Positions 1 to 7,896 of a stretch of 64,000 nucleotides of DNA are shown here, one piece after another; the first letter of the stretch is position 1, and each line of letters begins with the position of its first letter. The position numbers and the translations under genes were made by a program. The DNA is from an uncultured Muribaculaceae bacterium (lineage in GTDB: Bacteria; Bacteroidota; Bacteroidia; Bacteroidales; Muribaculaceae). The DNA is taken from assembly GCA_944321685.1 (NCBI GenBank), contig CALUMH010000013.1:1-64000 (forward strand), in the 5' to 3' direction. The notes below the pieces were generated by a model. It was not told where the DNA came from. It did no database searches and saw only the letters and a list, made by a program, of their open reading frames with translations.

Positions 1-33
1 CCGTCACTTTTTGACTGACGGGGCTTGGTTTTC

Positions 34-73
34 AAAAAAAGTATCCGCAACGCCTGTTTATGGGCATTGCGGA
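34..73 (-). terminator. Rho-independent terminator reading leftward
   Basis: The arms at 44-54 and 63-73 pair over 11 bp. The only non-Watson-Crick position is a G.U pair when read on the minus strand, and it is a mismatch on the plus strand. On the minus strand the hairpin is followed by TAC and seven Ts (positions 40 to 34). This fits termination of the leftward efflux operon ending at 238, or of a gene beyond the window edge. A second small hairpin with arms CCGTCA and TGACGG lies at 1-21. Confidence 0.6.
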
Positions 74-96
74 CATGCATTTTTTGCCTTATTGTT

Positions 97-174
97 TTTT
101 AGCGGACACCGATAATATACTATATTGGCGTCGGTTAAGACTTCCTTCAATTCAGAAAAGTTTTAGCGGACACC
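97..174. repeat. Pair of 14-bp direct repeats, origin unknown
   Basis: TTTTAGCGGACACC occurs at 97-110 and again at 161-174, in the same orientation, 64 bp apart. After the first copy, GACACCGATA can pair imperfectly with TATTGGCGTC further on. The region carries no convincing gene. It could be a remnant of an insertion-sequence end or a small intergenic repeat; I do not recognise it. Confidence 0.4.
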
Positions 175-237
175 AATATTTTGCAAGTTGGATATTGAGT
201 TGCAACCAATTTCCGAAAGTGGAGATTTCCGGCCGTG

Positions 238-1446
238 TCAATTTTTCCCGGCTGTGCGTGGCAGGGTGAAGTGGGTTATTACCCAGGATAGGATAAAGTA
301 GGCGGTGGTGAGTAACCATAGTATGGCATATGGATGTGATACCTGCCATAGTTCGGCTCCGTTGCTTTTCATTGCAATGTAACCGTTTACAGCCCATGTT
401 GACGGGAAGCATCCGCTTATTACCAACCATAGTGTGCTCATGTCGTATCGTGGCCAAGAAAGTCCGGAAAGGAAAAGGAACAGTACCGAAGAGAATACGA
501 ATAACAGGAATACTGTTTCCCGCTCATGTATGAAACGCTGGATTACCATACCCATGAAAATAGTGGATAGCAGAAATGGAATCATGAATATCATTATGTC
601 GAGAGAGTGCCCGTTTTGCGGGAATGAAAAGAACATTGGCACAAAACGCAGGATATAGATTGTGGGAACGATGTAAATAATGAAATAACATAAGGCTTTG
701 CCTATGATTGAGCGCGTTGTGGTTGTTGGTATGGCCATAGGGTCGATGCCTCCGTTGCGTCGAGCACGTTCACGGCTGCCTGCAGCAAGCATACATATTC
801 CCAGCACAAGGCTTTGTTGTAAAATCAGCACGAGTATTCCCGGCAACAGAGCCGATGCCAGCCCGGTAGCAGTGTTTCCCATCGGCACCGATGTGCTTTT
901 CACGGTGGGTATTATGCCTGAGTTGCCTGCCGAAAGGCCCTGCATGGCTGCTATCTGCATTACATCGGCCTGAATGTCGACATTCATGCTTGCAGTTACA
1001 TCGGTTTGCGCCATCAGCACACTTTTATATCTAAGCAGCAAGCTCATGTCGCAATATACGGGCAGGTGGGCAGTTTCGCCGCGTCCTATGCATTCTTCAA
1101 AATCCTCGGGGAAGTGTATTATGGCATAACAGTCTTTTTGGGCCATGGCATGGCGGGCTTCTTGCATATTGGCTGCATAGCCTGTTATTTCAACATATTG
1201 CGAGGCATCGAGCCGACGGGCATATTCACGGGAAGTTTCAGAACGGCAGTCATCGACGACGACCACTGCCACGTCGCGCACGAGTTCCCGGTTGTAAATA
1301 AGTGTGTACAAAATGGGATAAACCGTAGGCAAAGCAAGGAAGAAGAGGACTACGCCCATATCACGTGTGGCAAGGTGAAATTCACGCTTGCACACAAGGA
1401 AAATGTCGGTTATCGAATGCCATATATTTCTTTTCATCGTTTTCAC
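238..1446 (-). CDS. ABC-2 type transporter permease (second of pair)
   Basis: A 402-residue inner-membrane permease of the ABC-2 class. One transmembrane helix lies near residues 30-50, followed by a large extracytoplasmic domain of about 150 residues and then five or six helices in the C-terminal half, the usual topology for YbhS/YbhR-like exporters. It begins 7 bp after the first permease gene and ends the operon TolC, HlyD, permease, permease. The two permeases probably form a heterodimer that works with the HlyD adaptor and the TolC channel to export a small molecule or drug. The start could also be the Met codon three residues downstream. No ATP-binding subunit is encoded in the operon, so an ATPase would have to come from elsewhere. 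The substrate cannot be read from the sequence. Confidence 0.85.
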   Translation of the reverse strand: MKTMKRNIWHSITDIFLVCKREFHLATRDMGVVLFFLALPTVYPILYTLIYNRELVRDVAVVVVDDCRSETSREYARRLDASQYVEITGYAANMQEARHAMAQKDCYAIIHFPEDFEECIGRGETAHLPVYCDMSLLLRYKSVLMAQTDVTASMNVDIQADVMQIAAMQGLSAGNSGIIPTVKSTSVPMGNTATGLASALLPGILVLILQQSLVLGICMLAAGSRERARRNGGIDPMAIPTTTTRSIIGKALCYFIIYIVPTIYILRFVPMFFSFPQNGHSLDIMIFMIPFLLSTIFMGMVIQRFIHERETVFLLFVFSSVLFLFLSGLSWPRYDMSTLWLVISGCFPSTWAVNGYIAMKSNGAELWQVSHPYAILWLLTTAYFILSWVITHFTLPRTAGKN

Positions 1447-1453
1447 TTTGTTG

Positions 1454-2626
1454 TTATGGAATATATACCGGTCGGCGGCACATTCGCTTTAGGTTGAACA
1501 ACGGAATGAACGACAGCAATACAAACACAAGCAGTGCGATAAAATAGTATCGCGAATAGTACAGGCTGATTCCGTTCAATGCCTGGTCGATATATATCAA
1601 GAAATAGTACCTTATGGGCAGAATGTAACTGACAATTCCTACCCAGCCATACATATCTTCTACAGGAATGGTGAAGGCTCCAATGGAGAATGCCAAGACG
1701 CTGATAAGCGAGCATATGCTAAGTGCTATGCGCATATTGGGCGTGATGCCGCAGATGAGTACGGCAAACCCTTGGCAAGCCAATACAAGCAACAACATGG
1801 CAACCATCATTATGGAGATATGGCAGTGCAACGGGAAATCGAGCCATCCGAATATTGAAAGTTGTATGATCCAACCAGTGAGCGTGAACAGAAGCGTTTG
1901 CGGAGCGAGACGGCCAATGAGAGCCACGACAATCGAACCACCGTTATGGTCGAGCCAAAGCGGAGATGTGCCGCGCTTGATTTCATCGGTTATGCTGAAC
2001 ACGGTGACAAGCATTACCATCAGAGCCAATATGCCGGGGATAAAGGAATTGCTCATGTATATGGGGTAATTTGTCCATGGATTGGAAATCATGTGCATAT
2101 CGGCGACAATCGGTTGCAGTAAGGCCGATACGCTGCCGTCGGGAAGTCCGGCCGAAGTGAGAGTGGCTTTAACCAGGGCGCCATTTGACAGTACCGATAT
2201 GGTTTTAAAACCTTTATACATAAGTGATGCCGGTACGATGTAGGCATAATTGGTGTAATATGATATTTCGGGTGTGCGTCCGGCTATGGCTTCGCTTGAA
2301 AAATTTTCGGGAATCAGGAAGAAACCTATTATTTCGCCACGTTGCACGGCATCGCGGGCTTCGGCAAAGTCGGAGCAAGTTATCACCACGTTGGTTGTCT
2401 GCATGGCATCGAGGTTTGCGGCTAATGTGCGAGAAAGTTCCGAGCCGTCGAGATCGACGATAGCGGCAGGCACGCGGTTGGCAAGGCCTTCGTTCATGAG
2501 GTTGAGCATAAGGAATGCCGACAATAGCGGAATGGCCACTATCGACACAAGGAACAACGGGCGGCTCATCACATATAAGCACCCTTGCCTTACAGAACCG
2601 TATATAAGTTTCAGCAGCAGTTTCAT
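1454..2626 (-). CDS. ABC-2 type transporter permease (first of pair)
   Basis: A 390-residue membrane protein paralogous in layout to its downstream neighbour: an N-terminal helix near residues 22-42, a periplasmic domain, then about five C-terminal helices. Its ATG overlaps the stop codon of the HlyD gene as ATGA, so translation of the two is probably coupled. Together with the following permease it should form the inner-membrane part of a tripartite efflux pump. The family assignment rests on topology and on gene context. The transported compound is unknown, and no nucleotide-binding domain is present in this protein. Confidence 0.85.
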   Translation of the reverse strand: MKLLLKLIYGSVRQGCLYVMSRPLFLVSIVAIPLLSAFLMLNLMNEGLANRVPAAIVDLDGSELSRTLAANLDAMQTTNVVITCSDFAEARDAVQRGEIIGFFLIPENFSSEAIAGRTPEISYYTNYAYIVPASLMYKGFKTISVLSNGALVKATLTSAGLPDGSVSALLQPIVADMHMISNPWTNYPIYMSNSFIPGILALMVMLVTVFSITDEIKRGTSPLWLDHNGGSIVVALIGRLAPQTLLFTLTGWIIQLSIFGWLDFPLHCHISIMMVAMLLLVLACQGFAVLICGITPNMRIALSICSLISVLAFSIGAFTIPVEDMYGWVGIVSYILPIRYYFLIYIDQALNGISLYYSRYYFIALLVFVLLSFIPLFNLKRMCRRPVYIP

Positions 2627-3639
2627 TGTTCGTATTGCTTGGCATCAAGCAGTATCACCGACATTCCCGGGCGCAAGTTTTGGATTGTGTCAGTCGGGCG
2701 TGCTTTTACTTGGAACGTTTTGCTGTCATATTGGCCCGAAGCCTTTGTGGCATTCCACACGGCATAGCTGCCCATGTCTTTTATGTAGTATATTTTCACA
2801 GTGGTTTCCATTTTGCCGAGAGCAGGAATCATCACGTTCACTTCCTGCCCCATGGCAAGATGGTTAAGCAATTCTTCACGCACATTGAATGTGACCCACT
2901 TGTCATCGCCACGCATCACATTCATAACGGGTGTACCGGTACCCACCAGTTCGCCTTCGTGCGGATAAATATCGGTTACTTCTCCATCGCATGGAGCTGT
3001 GAGGTACTGGTCTTCAAGTATCGATTCAACTTCCATCACCGAGCCTCGGGCAGCCTGTTGCTGGGCGCGTGCGGCCTCTTTGTCTTCGGCTTGCGCACCT
3101 TCCACGGCAAGGTCGTATTGTGATTTGGCGGCACGAGTTTGTGCCACTGCGGCATCATATGCGGCACGAGCTTCATCGCGTTTTTGTTCTGATACCACCC
3201 CTTGCTTGTAGAGGTTTTCCATGCGTTTGTAGGTTTTTTCCCTTATCGACTCGGCGGCAAGCGCTTGTTGCCACAGGTCGTGTGCACTGCTTATTATTTG
3301 GCTGCGTGTACCGGCTTCGGCCTTGCGGTTTTGTGCCGATGCTGCGTTTTCCATAGCTTGGGCTTGTATCAACTTGGCATCTACCGTTGAAGAGTGGATG
3401 TAGGCAAGTGTGTCGCCACGTTTTACCTGTTGTCCTTCTTCAACGTAAAATGCAACTATGCGGCCGGGCAATTTGCCCGAAACGCGCACATGGGTGGCTT
3501 CGACCTGCCCTTGTACGGTTTCTTCGGGTGGATTGATAAGGAATATACCGATGATGCACAGCCCCACCATAACTACAATCACTATCGCCAATCCCACAAA
3601 CAGCGTGTGTTCTTTCTTTTTTACATCTATATTGCTCAT
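2623..3639 (-). CDS. HlyD-family periplasmic adaptor (membrane fusion protein)
   Basis: Periplasmic adaptor linking the inner-membrane permeases to the TolC-like channel. With the start at 3639 (MSNIDVKKKE) it has 338 residues. A longer reading from 3741 would run into the end of the TolC gene and adds no recognisable sequence. A single membrane anchor lies near residues 15-37, followed by a lipoyl-type half motif around residues 50-80 (VRVSGKLPGRI, then EEGQQVKRGDTL), a long alpha-helical hairpin rich in Ala, Gln and Arg at about 85-190, the second lipoyl half and a beta-barrel domain. The gene starts 19 bp after the TolC gene and ends in a 4-bp overlap with the first permease. The architecture is ordinary for the HlyD/EmrA family. 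Confidence 0.9.
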   Translation of the reverse strand: MSNIDVKKKEHTLFVGLAIVIVVMVGLCIIGIFLINPPEETVQGQVEATHVRVSGKLPGRIVAFYVEEGQQVKRGDTLAYIHSSTVDAKLIQAQAMENAASAQNRKAEAGTRSQIISSAHDLWQQALAAESIREKTYKRMENLYKQGVVSEQKRDEARAAYDAAVAQTRAAKSQYDLAVEGAQAEDKEAARAQQQAARGSVMEVESILEDQYLTAPCDGEVTDIYPHEGELVGTGTPVMNVMRGDDKWVTFNVREELLNHLAMGQEVNVMIPALGKMETTVKIYYIKDMGSYAVWNATKASGQYDSKTFQVKARPTDTIQNLRPGMSVILLDAKQYEQ

Positions 3640-3658
3640 ATCGTGCGTATTTCTTTTA

Positions 3659-5119
3659 TTATTCAATAACTTGTGTAGGAACGAGAGTACCCAATGCCTT
3701 TGACAGATATACATTGCACAGTTGGACATCGATTTGTGCATCGATATTTTCGCTGTTGGCTTTCAGCCAAGCCGTTTGTGCCGCCATCACGTCGTCGGCA
3801 GTCATTACCCCTTCAGCAAAACCAAGTTGTGCCTGGCGCAAGTTTTCTTCGGCTTTGGCAAGGTTGGTTCGCGTCATTGCGTAAGTCTTTATTGATTCTT
3901 GGGCTTTAAATGAGGCTTGGCTCACTTGCAGTTCCACTTTCTCACGAGCTTCTTCGAGCTGCAAGCGGCGCACCACGCTTTCGCTTTTTGCACTGCGGTA
4001 TTTGTTGTAGTTGCCGCCCCAGTGCCACAATGGAATTTTTAGTACAGCACCTATGCTGAACATACCGTTGAATTCTTTTTGAAATCCATTGAAAATGTTC
4101 GGGTTGGAAATCGAGTACATCCCCATTACTGCAAGATTTGGCAGCATTGCCGACCGCTCCACTTTTGCTTTTGCCTCGTATATTTTCACAGCGGCTTGAA
4201 GTGATTGCAGTTCATTTCGGCGGCTGTAAACCTCGTCCATGTTGTAGCTGTTTGCCGGTAATTGGGTAATTGTGATTTCATTGTCTTCATCGGCAAGAGT
4301 GAACACTTCGTTAAGCGGCAGTCCGCACACTTGAGCCAAAGCCATTCTGGAAAGAGCCAACCCGTTTTCAACTTTGGCAAGATCAACGTTAGCCTCGTTG
4401 AGTTTCACCTCCACACTTAATTTGTCGGCTCGTGTAGCCACCCCCTCGGCAAGCATGGCATCGACATTACGGTTCAGGGAGTCGAGCAGACCGACATAGC
4501 TTGTTGCAAGGCGATGCTTGGATTTAAGCGAAACCACCTGCCAATATGCGGCATCAACGTTGCAAATCACTTCGGCAGCGGCCATGTTATGGCTTGCCGT
4601 GGCAAGTTGTTCGGCATATCGTGTCATTTCGTTCATGGCCCTTATTTTACCTCCCATATAAATAGGTTGTGTGAGTGTAACGGCACCGGCAAACACGTTT
4701 TGAATGTCGAAGGTCATTGCGCTTTTGGGTATTACGGCTACTGTTGACGGTACTGGTTTTCCGTTGACTATCACCGGGGCACCGGTAGGGTCGGTGACGA
4801 GGTTGTAGCCATATGATCCTGTTTGTGCGTTGAAACTCATTGTCGGTAACATTTGGTCGCTTTCGAGCAGGGAAATGTCTTTTTGGTTGAACACATACAA
4901 CCCTGTAGCATCGAGCGATGGCAGGTATGCGGCTCGTGCGGCTTTGCGTTGGTAGCTTGCTCCTTGCTGTTGCTCACGTGCGATTTGTATCTGCTTGTTG
5001 TTCCGTAATGCCATATTACGGCAGGAGTCGAGTGTCACCACCGACTGTGCAGCAGCCCAAGTGGCCGGTATTAACATTGCAACAAGTGATATAATTGTAA
5101 CTTTAAACAGGCATTTCAT
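3659..5119 (-). CDS. TolC-family outer-membrane efflux protein
   Basis: A 486-residue outer-membrane channel protein. A signal peptide covers about the first 25 residues (hydrophobic core, then ATWAAAQS). The rest has the two repeated coiled-coil halves expected for the outer membrane efflux protein family, with heptad-rich helices near residues 180-260 and 380-470 and predicted beta-strand segments between. The length is normal for TolC. It is the first gene of the efflux operon. A TAACTTTG promoter element sits 23 bp upstream of the start. It should form the exit duct for the HlyD adaptor and permease pair encoded downstream. Confidence 0.9.
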   Translation of the reverse strand: MKCLFKVTIISLVAMLIPATWAAAQSVVTLDSCRNMALRNNKQIQIAREQQQGASYQRKAARAAYLPSLDATGLYVFNQKDISLLESDQMLPTMSFNAQTGSYGYNLVTDPTGAPVIVNGKPVPSTVAVIPKSAMTFDIQNVFAGAVTLTQPIYMGGKIRAMNEMTRYAEQLATASHNMAAAEVICNVDAAYWQVVSLKSKHRLATSYVGLLDSLNRNVDAMLAEGVATRADKLSVEVKLNEANVDLAKVENGLALSRMALAQVCGLPLNEVFTLADEDNEITITQLPANSYNMDEVYSRRNELQSLQAAVKIYEAKAKVERSAMLPNLAVMGMYSISNPNIFNGFQKEFNGMFSIGAVLKIPLWHWGGNYNKYRSAKSESVVRRLQLEEAREKVELQVSQASFKAQESIKTYAMTRTNLAKAEENLRQAQLGFAEGVMTADDVMAAQTAWLKANSENIDAQIDVQLCNVYLSKALGTLVPTQVIE

Positions 5120-5141
5120 TGTAAAAATTATTTGCTTGATA

Positions 5142-5149
5142 CAAAGTTA
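5142..5149 (-). promoter_or_regulatory. -7 promoter element of the efflux operon
   Basis: TAACTTTG on the minus strand matches the Bacteroidales -7 consensus TAnnTTTG and lies 23 bp before the TolC start codon. No exact -33 TTTG is seen at the expected distance. Confidence 0.5.
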
Positions 5150-5306
5150 GCATAATTTGTCAATTTTGTGCTATTCTAAGGAAAAACAGACCAACAATGC
5201 GCCGAAATTACCGAAGTTTGAGTTTCTTGGTCATCTGGTTTTCATTATGTTTGGTTTATAAAGGAAAGTCTTTGGCTGTATATTATGAAATGAGGTTGTC
5301 CATTTT

Positions 5307-5337
5307 TTTGCATTGCACTTGACTTTCACTATTTTTG
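5307..5337 (+). promoter_or_regulatory. Bacteroidales-type promoter of the Rpn-like nuclease gene
   Basis: TTTG at 5307-5310 and TATTTTTG at 5330-5337 are separated by 19 bp, an exact match to the -33/-7 consensus of this order. The predicted start of transcription leaves a short leader before the ATG at 5360. Confidence 0.7.
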
Positions 5338-5359
5338 TAGAAAAATAAAGTATATTGTT

Positions 5360-6259
5360 ATGGCAAAGTACTTAAATCCGAAAGCCGACCTTACATTCAA
5401 GAAAGTGTTTGGTGAACATCCTGATCTCGTTATGAGTTTCTTGAATGCGATGCTGCCATTTGACAAGGCGGAGGAGGAAATAACGTGGATTGAATATTTA
5501 AATCCCGAGATGGTGCCGGTAAATCCGTTTCGCAAAGATAGTATAGTGGATGTGCGTTGTCGCGATAAGGCGGGGAGGCAGTTTATTGTGGAAATGCAGA
5601 TGATGTGGACTTCGGCCTATAAACAACGTGTATTGTTCAATGCTTCGAAAGCTTATGTAAGCCAGCTTGGTCGCGGATATGATTATGAGTTGTTGCAGCC
5701 GGTGTATTCGTTGAATCTTGTGAACGATACTTTTTCGGACAGTGAGTATTATTACCATGACTATCGCATAGTGGAGATTGCGGAAACGAAGGAGGTGATA
5801 GAGGGATTGCGTTTTATATTCGTTGAACTTCCCAAGTTTACTCCACGCAATTACGGCGATAAGAAAATGCAAGTGTTGTGGTTACGTTATCTTACCGAAA
5901 TAGGGGAAGATACACGGAAAGTTCCTGATGAATTGTTGGCAAATCCTGAAATCAACAAAGCTGTTACCCAACTTGAAGAATCGGCATTTGACGAAGACCA
6001 ATTGCTTGGATATGAGAAATTTTGGGATGTGGTGAGTACTCAAAAAATGCAATTAAGCAGCACCCTTCGAGATGGGCTCGAACGAGGCCTGAAAGAGGGT
6101 CGAAAAGAAGGTCTGAAAGAAGGCCGAAAAGAGGGCCTAAAAGAAGGCCGGGAACAGGCACGTTATGAAATGGCTGTGAAAATGAAATCAGAAGGTATTG
6201 CAGTCGAAACTGTTTCGAGAGTTACAGGGCTTTCTGTCGATGAAATATCGGCTTTGTAA
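5360..6259 (+). CDS. Rpn-family recombination-promoting nuclease (PD-(D/E)XK 'transposase' family)
   Basis: A 299-residue protein of the family usually named PD-(D/E)XK nuclease family transposase. The N-terminal part starts with the characteristic DLTFKKVFGE segment, and the nuclease core shows SIVDVRC and, after a short loop, FIVEMQM (residues about 53-78), giving the D...ExQ form of the catalytic motif. The C-terminus holds a charged helix of tandem KEG(R/L) units followed by a short helix-turn-helix-like tail (VETVSRVTGLSVDEI). E. coli members cleave DNA and promote RecA-independent recombination. They are common, variable and frequently transferred in Bacteroidales. It stands alone behind its own promoter. 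No terminal inverted repeats are seen, so it is probably not a transposon. Confidence 0.85.
   Translation: MAKYLNPKADLTFKKVFGEHPDLVMSFLNAMLPFDKAEEEITWIEYLNPEMVPVNPFRKDSIVDVRCRDKAGRQFIVEMQMMWTSAYKQRVLFNASKAYVSQLGRGYDYELLQPVYSLNLVNDTFSDSEYYYHDYRIVEIAETKEVIEGLRFIFVELPKFTPRNYGDKKMQVLWLRYLTEIGEDTRKVPDELLANPEINKAVTQLEESAFDEDQLLGYEKFWDVVSTQKMQLSSTLRDGLERGLKEGRKEGLKEGRKEGLKEGREQARYEMAVKMKSEGIAVETVSRVTGLSVDEISAL
6089..6151 (+). repeat. In-frame 12-bp tandem repeat encoding KEG(R/L)
   Basis: Five 12-bp units encode alternating L-K-E-G and R-K-E-G within the Rpn-like nuclease, residues about 244-264. The unit is a multiple of three, so gain or loss of copies would lengthen or shorten the linker without a frameshift. 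Confidence 0.75.
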
Positions 6260-6351
6260 GATATTAAAAAAGTTGTAATATATCTTGGGAACTTTTGCCG
6301 TGTGGCATAGTTTTCCCGATGAGCAAAAAAAGAAGTTAACTGAGTAAAAGC

Positions 6352-7896
6352 ATGGCGAGAGAATCGCGAGTGGGGAAATCGTTGCTTAATGCGAGGGTCA
6401 ATGTGATATTTTACTTTATCATGTTGTTGGTGTCGTTTTTTTCTCGCAAGACATTCCTCGATATGCTCGGTGCCGATTTCATGGGATTTACCGGTACCAT
6501 AGGCAACCTGCTTGGTTTCTTGAACATAGCCGAAATGGGGATAGTGACGGCTATAGGTTATGTGCTTTATAAGCCGCTATTCGATGGAGACAGGCAGAAG
6601 GTTTCCGAAATTATTTCGGTGCTGGGATACATTTATAGTATAGTAGGGCTTGTTATATTAGGAGGTGGATTGGTGCTTGCCTGCTTGTTACCTGTGATTT
6701 ATCCCGATACCGGGTTTTCATGGGGAGTGGTATATTTTGCTTTTTTCTCCTATCTTACATCATCGTTGCTTACTTATTTCACGAATTACCGTCAGACGTT
6801 GCTTGCAGCCGATCAGCGTTACTATGTGGTGGCAATATACAGTCAGTCGTCGATGATAATCAAGACAATAGTGCAAATGGCTATTGCGTATTATACTCAA
6901 AATTATTATTTGTGGCTTGCTATTGAACTGTGTGCAGGAATATTATATTCGATATACCTGAATTGGAAAATCGGCAAGGTGTATCCGTGGTTGTGCAGTG
7001 ACAAACGCAAGGGGCGACAATTGCTTAAAAAATATCCCGAGATAATGAAAAGTGCCCGTCAACTGTTTGTGCATAAGGTGGGTTTCTTTGTTCAGTCACA
7101 GATGTCACCGCTTATTATTTATATGTTTGGATCATTGAACGTGGTGGCGTTTTATGGTAATTACACGATAATCATTACCAAGTTGATGGCACTCGTAAAT
7201 AATTTATTTGGCAGTACCAATGCCGGAGTTGGTAATCTTATTGCCGAAGGCGACCGTGACCGCATTGTACATGTGTTTTGGGAACTTCAGGGACTACAAT
7301 TTTTCATTGCCGGAGTGTTGTCGTTTGCATTGTTGCATCTCACAGGGGCATTCATAGTGTTGTGGCTCGGTGATGAATATTTGCTGCCGATGGTAGTGCT
7401 TGTGTTGATTATAGTAACAATGTTTATTACCATTACTCGAAATGCCGTGGATCAATTTATGTTTGGCTATGGTTTGTTTGCCGATGTGTGGGCTCCGGTT
7501 GCCGAGTCGGTAATTTGTATTTCTGTTGCATTTATTGGGGGTAGCTTGTGGGGATTGCCGGGTGTATTGCTTGGCAGCGTTGTAAGTTTGTTGCTCATTG
7601 TGGTGATGTGGAAACCATATTACTTGTATCGCAGCGGGTTTAAAATGCCATATCACCGTTATGTGGTAGGTTATCTCAAGCACCTTGCACTTGTGGCATT
7701 GCCGGGAGTGGCATTGCATTTCTTGCTACCGGCCGATATGTTTGACCCCATGGCATCGTTTGCCAATTGGATATGGTATGCCATTGTTATTGTCGGGCTT
7801 TACAGTGTGGTCACATTCATGCTCATGTATGCCTTGTGCCCTGCCATGCGTACATTTGTCGGTCGCTTCCCTATAGGGATATTCCGAAACCGATGA
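6352..7896 (+). CDS. Oligosaccharide flippase family membrane protein (Wzx/MOP-like)
   Basis: A 514-residue integral membrane protein with about 12-14 hydrophobic helices spread along its length, starting with VNVIFYFIMLLVSFFSRK and including the FxGxxGNLLGFLNIAEMGI segment typical of polysaccharide exporters of the MOP superfamily. These proteins flip lipid-linked oligosaccharides across the inner membrane for capsule, O-antigen or exopolysaccharide assembly. Its neighbour on the opposite strand is a GT4 glycosyltransferase, which supports a role in surface glycan synthesis, although no larger cluster is present. The last 171 bp are shared, antisense, with the reading frame of that glycosyltransferase. 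The substrate is unknown. Confidence 0.85.
   Translation: MARESRVGKSLLNARVNVIFYFIMLLVSFFSRKTFLDMLGADFMGFTGTIGNLLGFLNIAEMGIVTAIGYVLYKPLFDGDRQKVSEIISVLGYIYSIVGLVILGGGLVLACLLPVIYPDTGFSWGVVYFAFFSYLTSSLLTYFTNYRQTLLAADQRYYVVAIYSQSSMIIKTIVQMAIAYYTQNYYLWLAIELCAGILYSIYLNWKIGKVYPWLCSDKRKGRQLLKKYPEIMKSARQLFVHKVGFFVQSQMSPLIIYMFGSLNVVAFYGNYTIIITKLMALVNNLFGSTNAGVGNLIAEGDRDRIVHVFWELQGLQFFIAGVLSFALLHLTGAFIVLWLGDEYLLPMVVLVLIIVTMFITITRNAVDQFMFGYGLFADVWAPVAESVICISVAFIGGSLWGLPGVLLGSVVSLLLIVVMWKPYYLYRSGFKMPYHRYVVGYLKHLALVALPGVALHFLLPADMFDPMASFANWIWYAIVIVGLYSVVTFMLMYALCPAMRTFVGRFPIGIFRNR

Noticed and set aside
3637..3741. Longer N-terminus for the HlyD protein
   Set aside because: The extra 34 residues overlap the TolC gene end and precede a normal cytoplasmic N-terminus and membrane anchor.
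6089..6151. Tandem repeat considered as a CRISPR array
   Set aside because: The units are 12 bp, contiguous and in frame within a coding region, with no spacers.
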